The position numbers and the translations under genes are program-made. A DNA stretch of 64,000 nucleotides, taken from contig NC_049982.1 of NCBI RefSeq assembly GCF_000003815.2, positions 27,323,737-27,387,736 of the forward strand, read 5' to 3'. Shown piece after piece: positions 1-11,647 of this stretch. This stretch comes from Branchiostoma floridae. Lineage: Eukaryota > Chordata > Leptocardii > Amphioxiformes > Branchiostomatidae. Below the pieces are notes generated by a model. That model had not been told where the DNA came from, did not search any database, and was given only the letters and a program-made list of their open reading frames with translations. The stretch's first letter is position 1. Every line of letters begins with the position of its first letter.

Positions 1-462
1 CCCCCTTTTCTGTTGAGGGTGGGATTGTATATTCGCTCATATATGGCCTCTCTTACTCCCCGTTCAAACCAGCGGGCTTCACGGTCTAGGATATCGGTAG
101 ATTGGAGTTGGAAGGAGTGTCCTTGGTTGTGTTCTATGTGGTTGAAAACAGCAGAAGAGTACCCGTTGGCCTTGGGTTTGCAATGTTCTTGGTATCTCGC
201 CTTTAGTGGCCGGCTAGTCTCACCAATGTATGTGTTACCACAGTTGGGTTCTTCGCATTTGAGTCTGTAGATTACATTGGCCTTAGTACCTTTCTGTGGT
301 CTGTCTTTTGGATGTACCAGTTTATGTCGGAGGGTTGAGTGCGGTTTGAAGTTAGTGGCGATGTTGAAGTTTTGGAAGATCCGTCTGAGTTTTTCCGAAA
401 CTCCTTGGACATAGGGGATGGTAATGTTGGCTTTCTTTATGTCGGCCAATGGTTTGCACTAA
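1..462 (-). repeat. Inverted copy of the 3' part of the adjacent Penelope-like element
   Basis: This block is the reverse complement of about 1139-1604 with only scattered differences, so the element has an outward-facing duplicate of its 3' coding end on its left side. It covers the C-terminal end of the RT ORF and the GIY-YIG endonuclease region. The junction to direct-orientation sequence is abrupt at about 462. Inverted, truncated terminal fragments are a known feature of Penelope-like elements. This copy lacks the 2-nt insertion that breaks the reading frame of the direct copy near 1316. Confidence 0.85.
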
Positions 463-1333
463 GGACGCAGTCTCGGTAGTCAAGGAAGCCCTGGAGGCTG
501 ACAACACACTAACAGACAGAACCAAGCTATCTCCAGACCAACTGTGCAAACTGCTAGACCTTTGCCTAGGGTGTACCTATTTCACTTTCAAAGGACAGTT
601 CTACCAACAACTACATGGCTGTGCTATGGGATCACCAGTGTCGCCCATTGTTGTAAACCTCTACATGGAGAAGTTTGAAGTGAAGGCTATCAGTACTTTC
701 AAGGACACTCCCCCACTCAACTGGTTCCGCTATGTAGATGACACGTATTGCAAGCTAAAACAGAGAGTAGCTGATGACTTCTTTGACCACATCAACCGAG
801 TAGATAAGAACATCAAGTTCACACAGGAGTCAAGTCATGACAACATGCTCCCCTTCCTAGATACCAAAACTATCACAGAGAAGGACGGCAGCCTTCAGTT
901 CGAAGTATACAGGAAACCGACGCACACTGACCAATATCTGGCCTTTGACTCTCACCACCCTTTGGAACACAAACAGGCAGTGATTAAAACCCTTTATCAC
1001 CGGGCAGACAGCATTGTTTCCTCACACAAAGCCAGAACAGAGGAACACAAACACCTCCGAAATGCATTGAACAAATGTGGCTACCAAAACTGGACTTTCA
1101 ACAAAGCCCTCAAACCCTCGGACCACTCAAAGAGAACAACCAAGTGCAAACCATTGACCGACAGAAAGAAAGCCAACATTACCATCCCCTATGTCCAAGG
1201 AGTTTCGGAAAAACTCAGACGGATCTTCCAAAACGTCAACATCGCCACTAACTTCAAACCGCACTCAACCCTCCGACATAAACTGGTACATCCAAAAGAC
1301 AGACCACAGAAAGGTACAGTAAGGCCAATGTAA
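449..1333 (+). CDS. PLE reverse transcriptase, partial and frameshifted
   Basis: This is about 294 codons of the palm and thumb parts of a Penelope-type RT. The motif GCAMGSPVSPI is followed by the catalytic YVDD box (RYVDDTYC) and then LDTK and YRKPTHTD, which are typical of Penelope-type and related RTs. The fingers region is missing because the element is truncated at the inversion junction near 462; the first few codons come from inverted DNA, so the start is not biological. The frame ends at a stop about 17 nt after a 2-nt insertion (near 1316) relative to the inverted copy. The GIY-YIG domain that should follow is therefore out of frame, and this copy is not expected to be active. Confidence 0.85.
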   Translation: MVCTKDAVSVVKEALEADNTLTDRTKLSPDQLCKLLDLCLGCTYFTFKGQFYQQLHGCAMGSPVSPIVVNLYMEKFEVKAISTFKDTPPLNWFRYVDDTYCKLKQRVADDFFDHINRVDKNIKFTQESSHDNMLPFLDTKTITEKDGSLQFEVYRKPTHTDQYLAFDSHHPLEHKQAVIKTLYHRADSIVSSHKARTEEHKHLRNALNKCGYQNWTFNKALKPSDHSKRTTKCKPLTDRKKANITIPYVQGVSEKLRRIFQNVNIATNFKPHSTLRHKLVHPKDRPQKGTVRPM

Positions 1334-1701
1334 TCTACAGACTCAAATGCGAAGAACCCAACTGTGGCAACACATACATTGGTGAGACTAGCCGGCCACT
1401 AAAGGCGAGATACCAAGAACATTGCAAACCCAAGGCCAACGGGTACTCTTCTGCTATTTTCAACCACATAGAACACAACCAAGGACACTCCTTCCAACTC
1501 CAATCTACCGATATCCTAGACCGTGAAGCCCGCTGGTTTGAACGGGGAGTAAGAGAGGCCATATATGAGCGAATATACAATCCCACCCTCAACAGAAAAG
1601 GGGGACTACGCATGGAACTTTCTGGCACTTGGGACATAGCACTCCCCCCCCCCGCAACAAAACTTTTAGCTCCTGCAACTAAAACAACAGGAGCTAATTG
1701 A
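1322..1701 (+). pseudogene. GIY-YIG endonuclease domain of the PLE, out of frame with its RT
   Basis: Reading from about 1322 gives a cysteine-containing linker (RLKCEEPNCG), then TYIGET, the GIY-YIG motif region, then ARYQEH with the conserved Arg/Tyr helix, and REAIYERIYNP, ending at a TGA at 1699-1701. GIY-YIG nucleases supply the nick for PLE integration. The domain is separated from the RT only by the 2-nt insertion near 1316. The last residues run through a C-rich tract and look degraded. Confidence 0.8.
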
Positions 1702-1904
1702 CTCATTTGCATTAACTGTGTCTTAGCCTTGCTATCCTTTGAAATCCAAATTGTCTTCAGCTTGACTTTAGCTTAGCTTTGTTTTCTTTGCAATCCAAAT
1801 TGTCTTCAGTCTGAATTGTCTTACAACGTTTCCTATTGGACAACTGAAATTGTCTTCATTCATAGTTAGAGTATAAAAGACCTGTTTCTTCCAGATCTCT
1901 TCAG

Positions 1905-1950
1905 TGTCACTGACGAAGGATAGTGGATTCTATCCGAAACGTCTGACCGT
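1905..1950 (+). ncRNA. Hammerhead ribozyme-like motif in the PLE tail
   Basis: The core CTGACGA (1910-1916) is followed by a perfect 6-bp stem II (ggatag 1918-1923 with ctatcc 1930-1935, 6-nt loop) and the GAAA core (1936-1939), then ACGTCTGACCGT, which can form a short stem III. This matches the hammerhead core CUGANGA-stem II-GAAA. Hammerheads are established in the repeat regions of Penelope-like elements. A TATA-like box at 1871-1877 lies about 35 nt upstream. The cleavage triplet would be GUU, which is not optimal, so activity is uncertain. Confidence 0.65.
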
Positions 1951-2030
1951 TTCCAAAATCATATCCAGTTGCTTGAGTAACTGTTTTTGGCGTATCTTAT
2001 TACCTGGATGTCTAACCTTCATCGACACGT

Positions 2031-2475
2031 CTTTTATTTTGGTGGGGGAGATGATCAAGAAAAATAATTCATGCAAATGAGGATTTTATTTGCATACTTA
2101 ATTAGAAACACTGTTGTAAAGATTAAAATCAGTTGGTAAAGGTATGGGGTCGTGGTTCTGCTAGAATTCGGGAGTAGCGTGTTTTAGCGAGTAGTGCCCT
2201 TTTATATCGGTCCATGTAGTCAATGATGCCCAAATAAACAACCGGTCACCACATTTATCAATGACAACATGTGCCCTTTTATATCGGTCCATGTAGTAAA
2301 TTAATCCCTAATAAACAACCAGTCACCACATTTACCACATGCACTTTTACGTTGGCCTTCTTCGAGTCACGTCAGGTCGTTTATCTTCGATTATTCGTCA
2401 AAGTTCAATTGTGCGTTAGATAACACGATGACCCACCTATTAATCATGCCTGGCCTTTTCTATCGGTTCTTTTAG
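2031..2475 (+). other. Residual intron 1 of TPR gene 1
   Basis: From about 2200 this stretch is homologous to the first introns of the paralogues, for example around 26660-26860. It includes an imperfect direct repeat (about 2206-2231 and 2272-2297, cccttttatatcggtccatg) and ends with the acceptor cttttag at 2475. I see no ORF. The 2031-2200 portion has no recognisable content and may include the PLE boundary. Confidence 0.6.
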
Positions 2476-5400
2476 AAGTCAACTCGAACACGACGACAAC
2501 AAAACGTGAGGGAACACTTCTCTCCCTTCTCAACTGCAACCTCAAGTGACAACATCAATGACGGAATGCGCCGTCTACACATGTAGGTACAGGTTATTCT
2601 GGTTCTATGTCATTGATTTTATAAGGAATACAAAGCGCTGTGTATTGTAGAATAATAACATAGACATTTTGTTATTCCTCTCCAGTGCCCCGGAACTGCA
2701 GAAAGCTGAAAACAAGACAGTAGATGACGATGACAAGTTAGTGGCACCTTGTCTTTTGTTTAATTTTTCACAAGCGCTTGAAATGATACTGACTCTTAAA
2801 TGTAAACTATAACGTCAAATGACGTGGATGTCATCTTGTTTGCGTTGTAAGATTAGTGAAGTTTAAATTCTAAAATATCACACATATATTTGAATGATTA
2901 ATTTCTGCATTTTTGTTATCATATTTTATATATTTATGGTTATTAAAACTTCTCTTTTAGATCAGTTGCGCTGTGCCATAAACTCTGCACAATTCGTATG
3001 ATAAGTCATTTCGTAATAGTTTTATCTAATATGACATCTTCACAGTGAATACGAAGAACATCTGCAGGATGGTTCCAGGGCCCTGCAGACTGGAGACCTG
3101 GACAAAGCAGAACAAAGTTTTGCTGCTGCGCTCAAGTCTGTTCATGTCCAAGGTGAGTCTAAACATGAAACATTCTTTCGTTCTAAACACGACCGCGATC
3201 TTTGGTCCATATCATGTCGACACACACAGCATTGAATTGACACACACAACTAATATGTTTTCTGTAAACATGTGGTCTCTATAAGATTTTCCATGTTATC
3301 GTCATAAAGGCGTTTCAGATACGACAAATAGAAACACAAATCGTTACCTTACAAAATTGCACAAATGGAAATATAAAATATAGCATTCCACAGGTTTGCA
3401 ACCGAAATGATGAAGTAAGGACAAAATTATAATTGATGATTTTCAACAATTAGGTCAACACAAGAAAGAGGCCGAGCCCCTGTACAAGTTGGGCAGGGTC
3501 TATCTGAAAAGAGGAATCCGGTCAAAGGACGGAGGTGATTTCACCAAGGCTGCAGCACTCTGTAATGCAGCTCTGGTAAGATCGAGTAGAAAAGATATAG
3601 AGAAAGCAATCAAGGATATAACCCAAGCATTTGTTAAGGAAGTCCTGGAAACAGAACAGAAGGTAGACAATGGGGATACAGAGAAACATAAATTGATGCT
3701 GAAGGCTGTTAGGGACTACGTACAAAAAGATATCACAAGAATTGAACGAGAAGTAGATCCTTACAGCCTTGATGACGAGGACCCAAAGATAAAAGAGATG
3801 GAGATGAAGAGGGTTGAAGCAATCAAAACATTGTGTCAGACACTGGTTCATCAGCGTAAAGCGTTCATAGCTGGCCTTGTAGATGAATGCATGGGGGTAA
3901 TGGGCCACCCTCCCTGTAAGTACGCTATGATAGGTTTGGGTTCACAAGCCACAGGATTGGTAACACCGTATTCTGATCTGGAATTTGCCATTTTGGTAGA
4001 TAAGGAAACCGAGCATAACGTTAGTTATTTCCGTAACCTCACACATTATCTGCACCTCAAGGTGATAAATATGGGAGAAACCATTCTCCCTGCCATGGGG
4101 ATTAAGTCTCTTAATGATTTCTACTCAGGCGACCCACTAGACAGCTGGTTTTATGACTCAGTAACACCGCGCGGTTTTGCGTTTGATGGAGCCATGCCAC
4201 AGGCATGCAAAACTCCCTTGGGCAGGGGTAGAGTAAGCGAACTCATCCGCACACCAAGCAATATGGCCAACGTTCTGAAAGACGACCTTACTCTTTATTT
4301 AAAGAAGGGCTACCACCTTGCTAGTATTCTGGGAAATGTGTCTTTAATTACAGGAGAACAGGGCTTAGTAGATGAGTACAGGTCGTTATGGACTCAGCAA
4401 TTTCAAGACAATAATAGCACAGTTCCGTCGTTGGTAATGGCACTTAGTTTAGTATGTGATAATGTATCGACATTTCTAACCCAGGCTCTCACGGCCGAAC
4501 TGCGGAATGTTAAGAAAGAAATCTATCGGTTTTCAAGCCTTGCAGTGTCATTTTGGGCGTTACTTCACAACATACAACCGACCACAATCTGGGAGACTAT
4601 TCAGGAGCTAAGAAACAGTGGAGTCGTCAATAGTGAGAACGCACATCACTTGATGGTACTGGTCAGTATCTCAGCAGAGCTGAGGCTGCGGACATACATG
4701 AACAATCAAGGTCAGGTGGAAAACATGTCAGTCTTATGGTCAATGTCGCCCGATACAGGCATTGAGGAGAAATTACAGAAAGTTTTTTACATCTCCAATA
4801 CAAAACAGCTCATGAGATATTACTATACAGAAAGACCCCTGAAGCACTTCATTTCACAGCTGACCGACACTCGAACAGTAAAAGAACCGACAATCTTTTT
4901 TGACAATTCTTCAGAGCTGAAAGCAGAGGTATTTAAAAGTCTGTGCGATTTCGAAAATCTTAAGACATTCTCAGAACAAACGCTACATAATTATTCATTG
5001 AAATATGGTGAAAACACTGCACATAGTGATATTGCAGACTCACTAGAGAATTTGGCTTTTGCTTTGTTGTCCCTTGGTGACTACGGAAAGGCTGAACGCT
5101 ATTATGAACAGTCACTACAGATATGGCGGAGTATCCATGGTAAGGGCACTGCACATCCTGACATCGCGAACTCACTTAACAACTTGGGCGGAGCCTGGAG
5201 TGGCCTTGGGGATCAGAGAAAGGCGATCAGCTATTATGAACAGGCACTACAGATGAACCGGAGTATCTATGGTGAGAACGACGCACATACTGACATCGCC
5301 GGAGTCCTTACAAACTTGAGTTTAGCCTGGAGAAACCTCGGGGATTGCAGAAAAGCGATCAGCTATGATGAACTGTCACTACAGATGAGGCGGAGTATCT

Positions 5401-6872
5401 ATGGTGAGGGTACTGCACATCCAGAAATCGCCGCCTCACTTGAAAACTTGGGTGGAGCCTGGAGTGGTCTTGGGGATCAAAGAAAGGCGATCAGCTATCA
5501 TGAACAGTCACTACGGATGAGGCGGAGTATTTACGGAGAGGACACCGCACATTATGACATCGCGAGCTCGTTTAACAACTTGGGTGTGGCCTGGGAAAAA
5601 CTTGGGGATCACAGAAAGGCAGTCAGCTATCATGAACTGTCACTACAGATGAACCGGAGTATATATGGTGAGGCCACTGCACATCCTCACATTGCCAACT
5701 CACTTAACAACTTGGGTGAAGCCTGGAGTTGCCTTGGTGATCAACAAAAAGCGGTAAGTTATAATGAACAGTCACTACAGATGAGATGGAGTATCTACGG
5801 AGAGGGCACGGCACATCCTGACATCGCCAACTCGCATAACAACTTGGGTGGGGCCTGGGGAAAACTTGGTCATCACAGAAAGGCGGTCAGCTATCATAAA
5901 CTATCACTACAGATGATGCGGTGTATCTATGGTGAAGACACTGCACATCCTGACATTGCGGGCTCCCTTAACAACTTGGGTAGCGCATTGGACAGCCTTG
6001 GTGATCACAGAAAGGCGATCAGCTATCATGAACAGTCGCTACAGATGAGAAGGAGTACCTACGGTGATGAGGACACTGCGCATCCTGACATCGCTGCCTC
6101 ACTTAACAACTTAGGTAATGCCTGGAGTAACCTTGGTGATTACAGAAAGGCGGCCAGCTATTATAAACAGTCGCTACAGATGAACCGGAGTATCTATGGT
6201 GATGACACTGCACATCTTGACATCGCCGCCCCACTATACAACTTGGGTAAAGCCTGGGGAAAAGTTGGAGATTATAGAAAGGCAGTCAGGTATTGCGAAC
6301 AGGCACTGGGGATGAGGCGGAGTATCTATGGTGAGGGCAATGCACATCCTGACATCGCCGACTCACTTAACAGCTTGGGTACCGCTTGGAGTGACCTTGA
6401 GGATCACAGAAAGGCGATCAGCTATTATGAACAGGGACTACAGATGAGACGGAGTATCTATGGTGAGGACACCGCACATCCTGACATCGCCCAGTCAATT
6501 AAAAACCTGGGTGCAGCATGGAAAAAACTCGGGGACCACAGAAAAGCGGCCAGTTATTATGAACAATCACTAGAGATGATGAGGAATATTCATGGTAAAA
6601 ACACTGCACATCCTGACATTGCCACCTCACTTGACAACTTGGGTAATGCCTCGAGTGAAATCGGGGATCACAGAAAGGCGGTCAGCTATCATGAACAGTC
6701 ACTAGAGATGAAGCGGATTATCTATGGTGAGAACACCGCACATCCTGACATTGTAAAATCACTTAACAATTTGCGCGTCGAATGGAGCGAGCTCGGTGAT
6801 TACGGAAAGGCCATTTACTATGTTCAACTGATGATACAGATGGATCAGGTCATTACAACATCTGTTACGTAA
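2476..6872 (+). CDS. NTase-TPR protein, gene 1 (exons 2-5; exon 1 lies outside or is displaced)
   Basis: Exons: 2476-2582, 2686-2736, 3046-3152, 3454-6872. All have AG/GT borders and the phases are the same as in the three paralogues, giving 1227 codons without a stop. Exon 4 encodes a TPR helix pair that continues into exon 5. Exon 5 has an acidic helical linker and then a DUF294/GlnD-like nucleotidyltransferase domain with GS-x10-DLEF (GS near 3939, DLE at 3975-3983). About 250 residues of helical domain follow, then 14 TPR units of 44 residues (pattern AHPDIAxSLNNLGxAW...[16 protein letters not shown]). NTases of this fold transfer a nucleotide to protein or small-molecule targets; the TPR array probably binds a partner. 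The substrate is unknown. The PLE at 1-2030 separates the gene from its exon 1. The TPR units resemble kinesin-light-chain repeats but there is no KLC heptad domain. Confidence 0.85.
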
Positions 6873-8539
6873 TTATCAGCAAAGCATCCATAATAGCTGT
6901 AAGTAACCTGTCCTATCAAGAGACTATTATTTTACATTATTTTTCTAAGATATCACATTATAGGTAGGTACGGGGGTCCATAATATCCAATGTTAAAATT
7001 TCCACTTAAGAAATGATTAATACAATCAATAGAAGACATTGCATGACAAAAGTATAGCCGTATCTTAAAATAAATCTCCTACCCCCTGTAACTCAATGCT
7101 AACAACATTGTACTCTGTAGTATTTCAGACATTTGGTTACCTTGTGAAGTTTGATGTCTTTACAATATCGGAGAGGTGATTTTCTGGCTTTCCAAACATA
7201 ATATACAACACTTTTGCGCAATTCCCCTCGGATTTGACAATGAATGCGATTTAAGTGAAAGTCATAGAAACGTGTACATATGCTTGCATAGAAGGTCCAT
7301 TTTTTAAAACAAATTAATCCATGGCAAAAATGCTGATAAGATACTTAATTGTGTAAATCAGTAGTTCAGTTCAGTCATCCCTCAGGTGGATGTACATCCC
7401 TGCCATTTCGGTACTGCCAATTCTGGCTACTATGTCATTTGTGTGCTTGAAGTCGTGTGTACTGGGGAAAAAGGCTGAGAGGTCTTACATGGAAAATTTG
7501 CGCACATGTCTAATTTGAGTGGAAAGCTATAAGTAACAAGAAAGATCCCAGATTGTGCAGCGCAGGCTTTGCTGGAATTTGTCATATATAGTTTAGTGTC
7601 TCTACTTAACTTATACATATATCACTCATGGTCACACACTCTTCCCACATGCACACAGTCTTTCTTCAGGGCTTGTCACCACTCAGGGTCCTCTTCGAAT
7701 ACATCAAAGTTCACTGCTCTTTGAAAGCAACTCCTTGTATTCCTGACAGTCTGTGAGTTCTCCTTCACTGTCTGTCCAAAGCTCTTTCTGCACTTTGTGG
7801 ATTTGTGTGGCGCAATCGACAGGGTGTTCGATTCATCACATGACTTGTATGCACGAAAAAAAAAATTACTGGGAACAAAACCAAGTATAATGTGATTCTT
7901 ACACAACTGACAGAAGGTAACTGTGTTTCTGACTTGTCTTTGAGAATGAAAACATGTTTGAATGTAAGCTATAAGATAGTCCGATGAGCATATACTTCAA
8001 CGTCTAAGGGGTTTGGCTAGACTATATATGATATACCACGTGAGTTCATTACATGATCCAGTCAATTAGAACAGTCTTACCGTGTCTATATATTTTCATT
8101 GTGTAGATCATAGACCACTGTTCAGGCCATACAATTTTGAGTAACAGAACTTTATCACACTATAAAGTTGCTGGTATGTCGAGGTTCGTCTGATATTTCA
8201 CTATTAGTCAAGATTGATTGCAATACATATAAAACATCCAAGCTACTGTATACAGTATTGTATAATATTCGTATCATGTTATGTCATGTCTGTAATGATA
8301 ATCAATGGACTTTATCACCGTTTTGTCCAGAGCAAGTTTTCTCTATGTAGAGCTATGTTAGAAAATGTACGCGGAAGAAATCTGCTTAGTCGCGTGTTGA
8401 AATGTGTATATTATGATTTTTGTTTATCTTCAAATGTGACACCATAAGTTTGGACTACAGAGATTTGATTTTATGGATGATCCTCCTCTGGTCAACCGAA
8501 GACTGATGCGAGCGTGCGCAGAAAAGGAAGATTATAATA
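6873..8539 (+). other. 3' flank and intergenic DNA after gene 1
   Basis: I see no convincing gene. Stretches around 7870-8460 are homologous to flanks after genes 2, 3 and 4, for example the block reading aatgtaagctataa...ctagactatatatgat. This shows that the duplication unit extends well beyond the coding sequence. Short ORFs here are not conserved between the copies. Confidence 0.6.
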
Positions 8540-9013
8540 CAGTCAAACCTGCCCGAGCGACCACCTCTTCTCAGCGACCACCTGGCCATTTCGACCGCTT
8601 TTTCTCGGTCCCGATTTTTTTTCCCATTTACATAAGCATTAAGCGACCTTTTCTCAACGACCACCTGGCCAACGCGACCGCGACCGGTCCAAATTGGGAC
8701 CCATAACGACTGCATTATTTCAAAATTGGGGTTTTCATCGATTTTTGATGATAACCAGCGCGATTTTGTGCCGAAATCGGCCAGTTTGTGTCGGATTTTG
8801 ACTGCCTTTACGTGTGCGTGTTGTATTTGACGTTAAATACCTCGCTTCTTTGCATACGTGCAGTGTGCTTGCTATTTGCCATTAAACACAACGGAAACCA
8901 TTTATACTTTGCATCGGGCATGTTTTGAGTCGATACTCTTCTCAGCGACCACCTGTCCAAATCGACCGTTTTTTTCCGGTCCCCCGGGTGGTCGTCTTGG
9001 GCAGGTTTGACTG
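8540..9013. mobile_element. MITE with Tc1/mariner-pogo-like ends (474 bp)
   Basis: The ends are inverted repeats: CAGTCAAACCTGCCC at 8540-8554 and its complement at 8999-9013, continuing imperfectly through gcgaccacc/ggtggtcgt. It is flanked on both sides by TA (8538-8539 and 9014-9015), the expected target duplication for Tc1/mariner and pogo families. Internal sequence repeats the subterminal motif cgaccacct. There is no transposase, so the element is non-autonomous. Confidence 0.8.
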
Positions 9014-9015
9014 TA

Positions 9016-9606
9016 TGTCTGAAATTCAACAGACAACGAGGTTGGTAAGAATGCTCAAACATGAAAATGACTGAAAAAGAAACATAAGATTATTGCCTTT
9101 TAAAAGGAAAATTCAGATACATTGGTAGAAAAAAAGACAAAATTCTGTTTCATTGGTTCAACCCTGTCACTTAGGATCAATATGTATGTGTAGCTCTTCA
9201 GAACGTACCAGTTTACAGCAAAAGTACTAGTACTCTCAACTACAGTACTTTTATTGGTAGAATGCAGTTCTAAGAAACATAACATGGCCTTATATCATCA
9301 CAGTTCTGTTTTAGAATGTCTATTGAATAAATATTGTTCTTGTTTTGTTTTATTTTTCAAATGTCTATTGAATGACTATTGTCTTTGTTTTGTTTTCCAA
9401 ATGTCCATTGAATGAATGCTGTCTTTGTTTTTTTTTTATGTCTATTTAATGAATATTGTCATTGATTTGTCTTGCAAATGTCTATTAAATGAATATTGTA
9501 ACTCTGTATTTGTAACTCTGCGTACAGTGTGAATGGTTTCATTATCGTAAACAAACTACAGGGTTTCCAACGATTTTACACTCCTGTGAAAAGATTATTG
9601 ACTCTT
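9016..9606 (+). repeat. Intergenic DNA with a ~58-bp tandem repeat (9313-9500)
   Basis: Between about 9313 and 9500 the phrase aatgtctattgaatgaatattgtctttg recurs about four times with drift at spacings near 58 bp, the spacers being T-rich. A single version of this phrase occurs in the flanks of the other units (near 21325 and 43135), so the expansion is local to unit 1. No gene is visible in the rest of the stretch. Confidence 0.6.
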
Positions 9607-9651
9607 TCGAACAGTCTTCTTCGTTTCACAACCTCTTTTTATTCTTCTGCA

Positions 9652-9690
9652 GACGTTTCGGTGACTGTCTGTCACCTTCATCAGTGCAAA
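9652..9690 (-). ncRNA. Hammerhead ribozyme-like motif (left PLE arm)
   Basis: On the minus strand CTGATGA (9678-9684) is followed by a perfect 6-bp stem II (GGTGAC/GTCACC, arms 9671-9676 and 9660-9665, 5-nt loop) and GAAA (9656-9659), then CGTCTGCAG. This is the standard hammerhead core order. Cleavage has not been shown; the short stem III is typical of PLE hammerheads, which are thought to act as dimers. Confidence 0.7.
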
Positions 9691-10123
9691 ATGAAATATA
9701 CTAACGTTACTCGGTGCGATATGACCTATACAGTGCAAATTGAACTAAACCTATTGTGACGTAATTACTTGACATGGAATGTTCTCGAACGTGATACGTT
9801 AATCATCCTTGCCACTTTGTGACGTAGTGGCAAGGATGCGGTCCCAAACATGGCTAAGTTTATACCCCCCTTCGTCTCTATTCATTACTGCTGTAGACTT
9901 TCTGATCCAGATGGCTTCCTTTACCCAACGTGTGTATTTGTTGTCCTCTCTGTCTATAACCTTAGCCCCCTCCCAATCCCCTCACTACGTCACAAAGTGG
10001 CAAGGATGATTAACGTATCACGTTCGAGAACATTCCATGTCAAGTAATTACGTCACAATAGGTTTAGTTCAATTTGCACTGTATAGGTCATATCGCACCG
10101 AGTAACGTTAGTATATTTCATTT

Positions 10124-10165
10124 TGCACTGATGAAGGTGACAGACAGTCACCGAAACGTCTGCAG
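10124..10165 (+). ncRNA. Hammerhead ribozyme-like motif (right PLE arm)
   Basis: CTGATGA (10128-10134), perfect stem II GGTGAC (10136-10141)/GTCACC (10147-10152) with a 5-nt loop, and GAAA (10153-10156) followed by CGTCTGCAG. It is the mirror copy of the motif at 9652-9690, so a transcript through both arms would carry one sense and one antisense ribozyme and could instead fold into a long hairpin. Confidence 0.7.
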
Positions 10166-10205
10166 AAGAATAAAAAGAGGTTGTGAAACAAAGAAGACTG
10201 TTCGA

Positions 10206-11640
10206 TTGATCTACCAACCTGATGAAACTATTTACGGATTATTGACTCTTGTTCAGTTGTATTTCATTTCATTAGATATATAATAAAGAAGTTTTGATAA
10301 GAAGGCATGTTTCTATTGATCGGTGAACGTAACTAGTACATGGAAAATATGCAACTGCAAAAACACAGACAAAAACTAGTCGAGGAAAATGATTCTTTAG
10401 TAACATCTACATAACCACGTCTGCATTTATCTGCATTCAACTTCCTATATCAGTGTTGAACACACAAATTTCCCGCAACAAACATTCTTTCATTTTGCAG
10501 TGCGACGACTAGCTGAACTTGTTCCACCAAACTTGCTTCCGTAATTTGTTACTGGCCTGTGGCTATAAGACATCAATTTCTTAAAAGAAACCTGACACTG
10601 AGAACGCATGTAAACGTCTAACACCAGACACATCAAATTACACACATAAAAACAAACATACTTAATTATTTACATCAGCATGATGCAAACATATCTCTCA
10701 TGTCAACCAGAACCACAATTCAAAACACCAGCATTAGGGGTGGGTACAGAAAAATTCAGGTCCAGGTCCGGTTCTGGTCCAGAGGATCAGGTCCAGGTCC
10801 GGCCATAAACTTGGACCTGATTCAGTATGTAAAAATGTGAATGGACGATACTCAAAACAACGGTCCATTTCGCTACAAAGAAATCTGTTTTTAAGCGATC
10901 TTAAGTTACCAACAATGAAAAGTCGAAATTTCGAATGGTTTTCTTTTAGTCGGGGCGGTTATTCTGTGGGGGCGGAGGGAAGGGGTGCAAGTACTAAGGT
11001 CTGTTTCCGGGCTACTATTTCAGTCATTGTGATAAAATAAGACTGGTTAACACGGGCAAGGTGTAGCTGCTGCGAAATGCAGTAAATTGATTTTACACAA
11101 GCTGAATGTTATCTCAGAGTATACCTGACTTCATTGTAAAACTGCCACGTCATTTTCGGTAATTCCCACAACAGGGGAATCCCATGCCAGGTTTGTAACT
11201 CCACTCACACATCACCCACACAAGCCTGATTGGACTTCTGATTCGGCAAAGACCTTCTCACGTTTCTGTATGTAAATGAGGTTAACCTAAAACAGCATTA
11301 GACACGTCAAAACACCAGGCCTAGGACAGTTAGGCATGACTACACCACTGCCTTTGAATGATAAACTCGCTGCGGCGTGAACAGGAAGCAAACAGTTCTT
11401 TTCAGCTCAGATGTCGCTTGGACAAAGCAATGTGGTGTTCGTGGTGGTGGTCTATTGTAAGGGTCTACAGCGCAAACACTGTACCGGATGAGCAAATAAG
11501 ATAACTTTAAGTACTAGACTTGCAACAACCGGTAATTTTTGGCCTGACATAAGCATTTAGCACATTCTATACAGGTAGAAAGGTTACCTGATATATTTGC
11601 AAAGCTTTTTTTTAGCCAAGTTCACATTTTGACCTTTTAG
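10206..11640 (+). other. Intergenic DNA between TPR units 1 and 2
   Basis: No gene is seen. About 10420-10740 matches the distal flanks of the other units (near 21590-21860 and 53830-54070). A low-complexity run of caggtccaggtccggttctgg repeats sits at 10758-10805. About 11340-11580 is homologous to 44620-44850, upstream of gene 4, so it is the distal 5' flank shared by genes 2 and 4. Confidence 0.6.
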
Positions 11641-11647
11641 CTGACAA

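Larger units (their letters stand above)
463..2030 (+). mobile_element. Penelope-like retroelement (PLE), 5'-truncated
   Basis: The element contains a PLE-type reverse transcriptase (449-1333), a GIY-YIG endonuclease region in another frame (about 1322-1701), and a noncoding tail with a TATA-like motif (1871-1877) and a hammerhead-like fold (1905-1950). RT plus GIY-YIG plus hammerhead is diagnostic of PLEs. It lies where exon 1 or intron 1 of the first TPR gene should be: sequence homologous to intron 1 of the paralogues begins near 2200. The right boundary is approximate, since I found no target duplication. Confidence 0.85.
9607..10205 (-). mobile_element. PLE remnant with two outward-facing inverted tails
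   Basis: Arms 9607-9829 and 9983-10205 are inverted copies of one another, separated by 153 bp. Read on the minus strand, the spacer encodes the C-terminal end of a PLE GIY-YIG domain (RWVKEAIWIRKSTAVMNRD, then GGYKLSHVWDRI). Each arm is then a noncoding PLE tail starting right after the coding end and carrying a hammerhead-like motif. This repeats the tail-inverted architecture of the element at the window start, in a different PLE family. Nothing of the RT remains. Confidence 0.8.

Noticed and set aside
3045-3284. Open frame starting at 3045 over exon 4 of gene 1 (also 14523-14717 and 47423-47701)
   Set aside because: These read the small TPR exon in the wrong frame; the frame compatible with flanking exons gives a TPR helix pair.
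8455-8715. Opposite-strand ORFs at the pogo-like MITE
   Set aside because: They read terminal repeats of a non-autonomous element and do not resemble a transposase.
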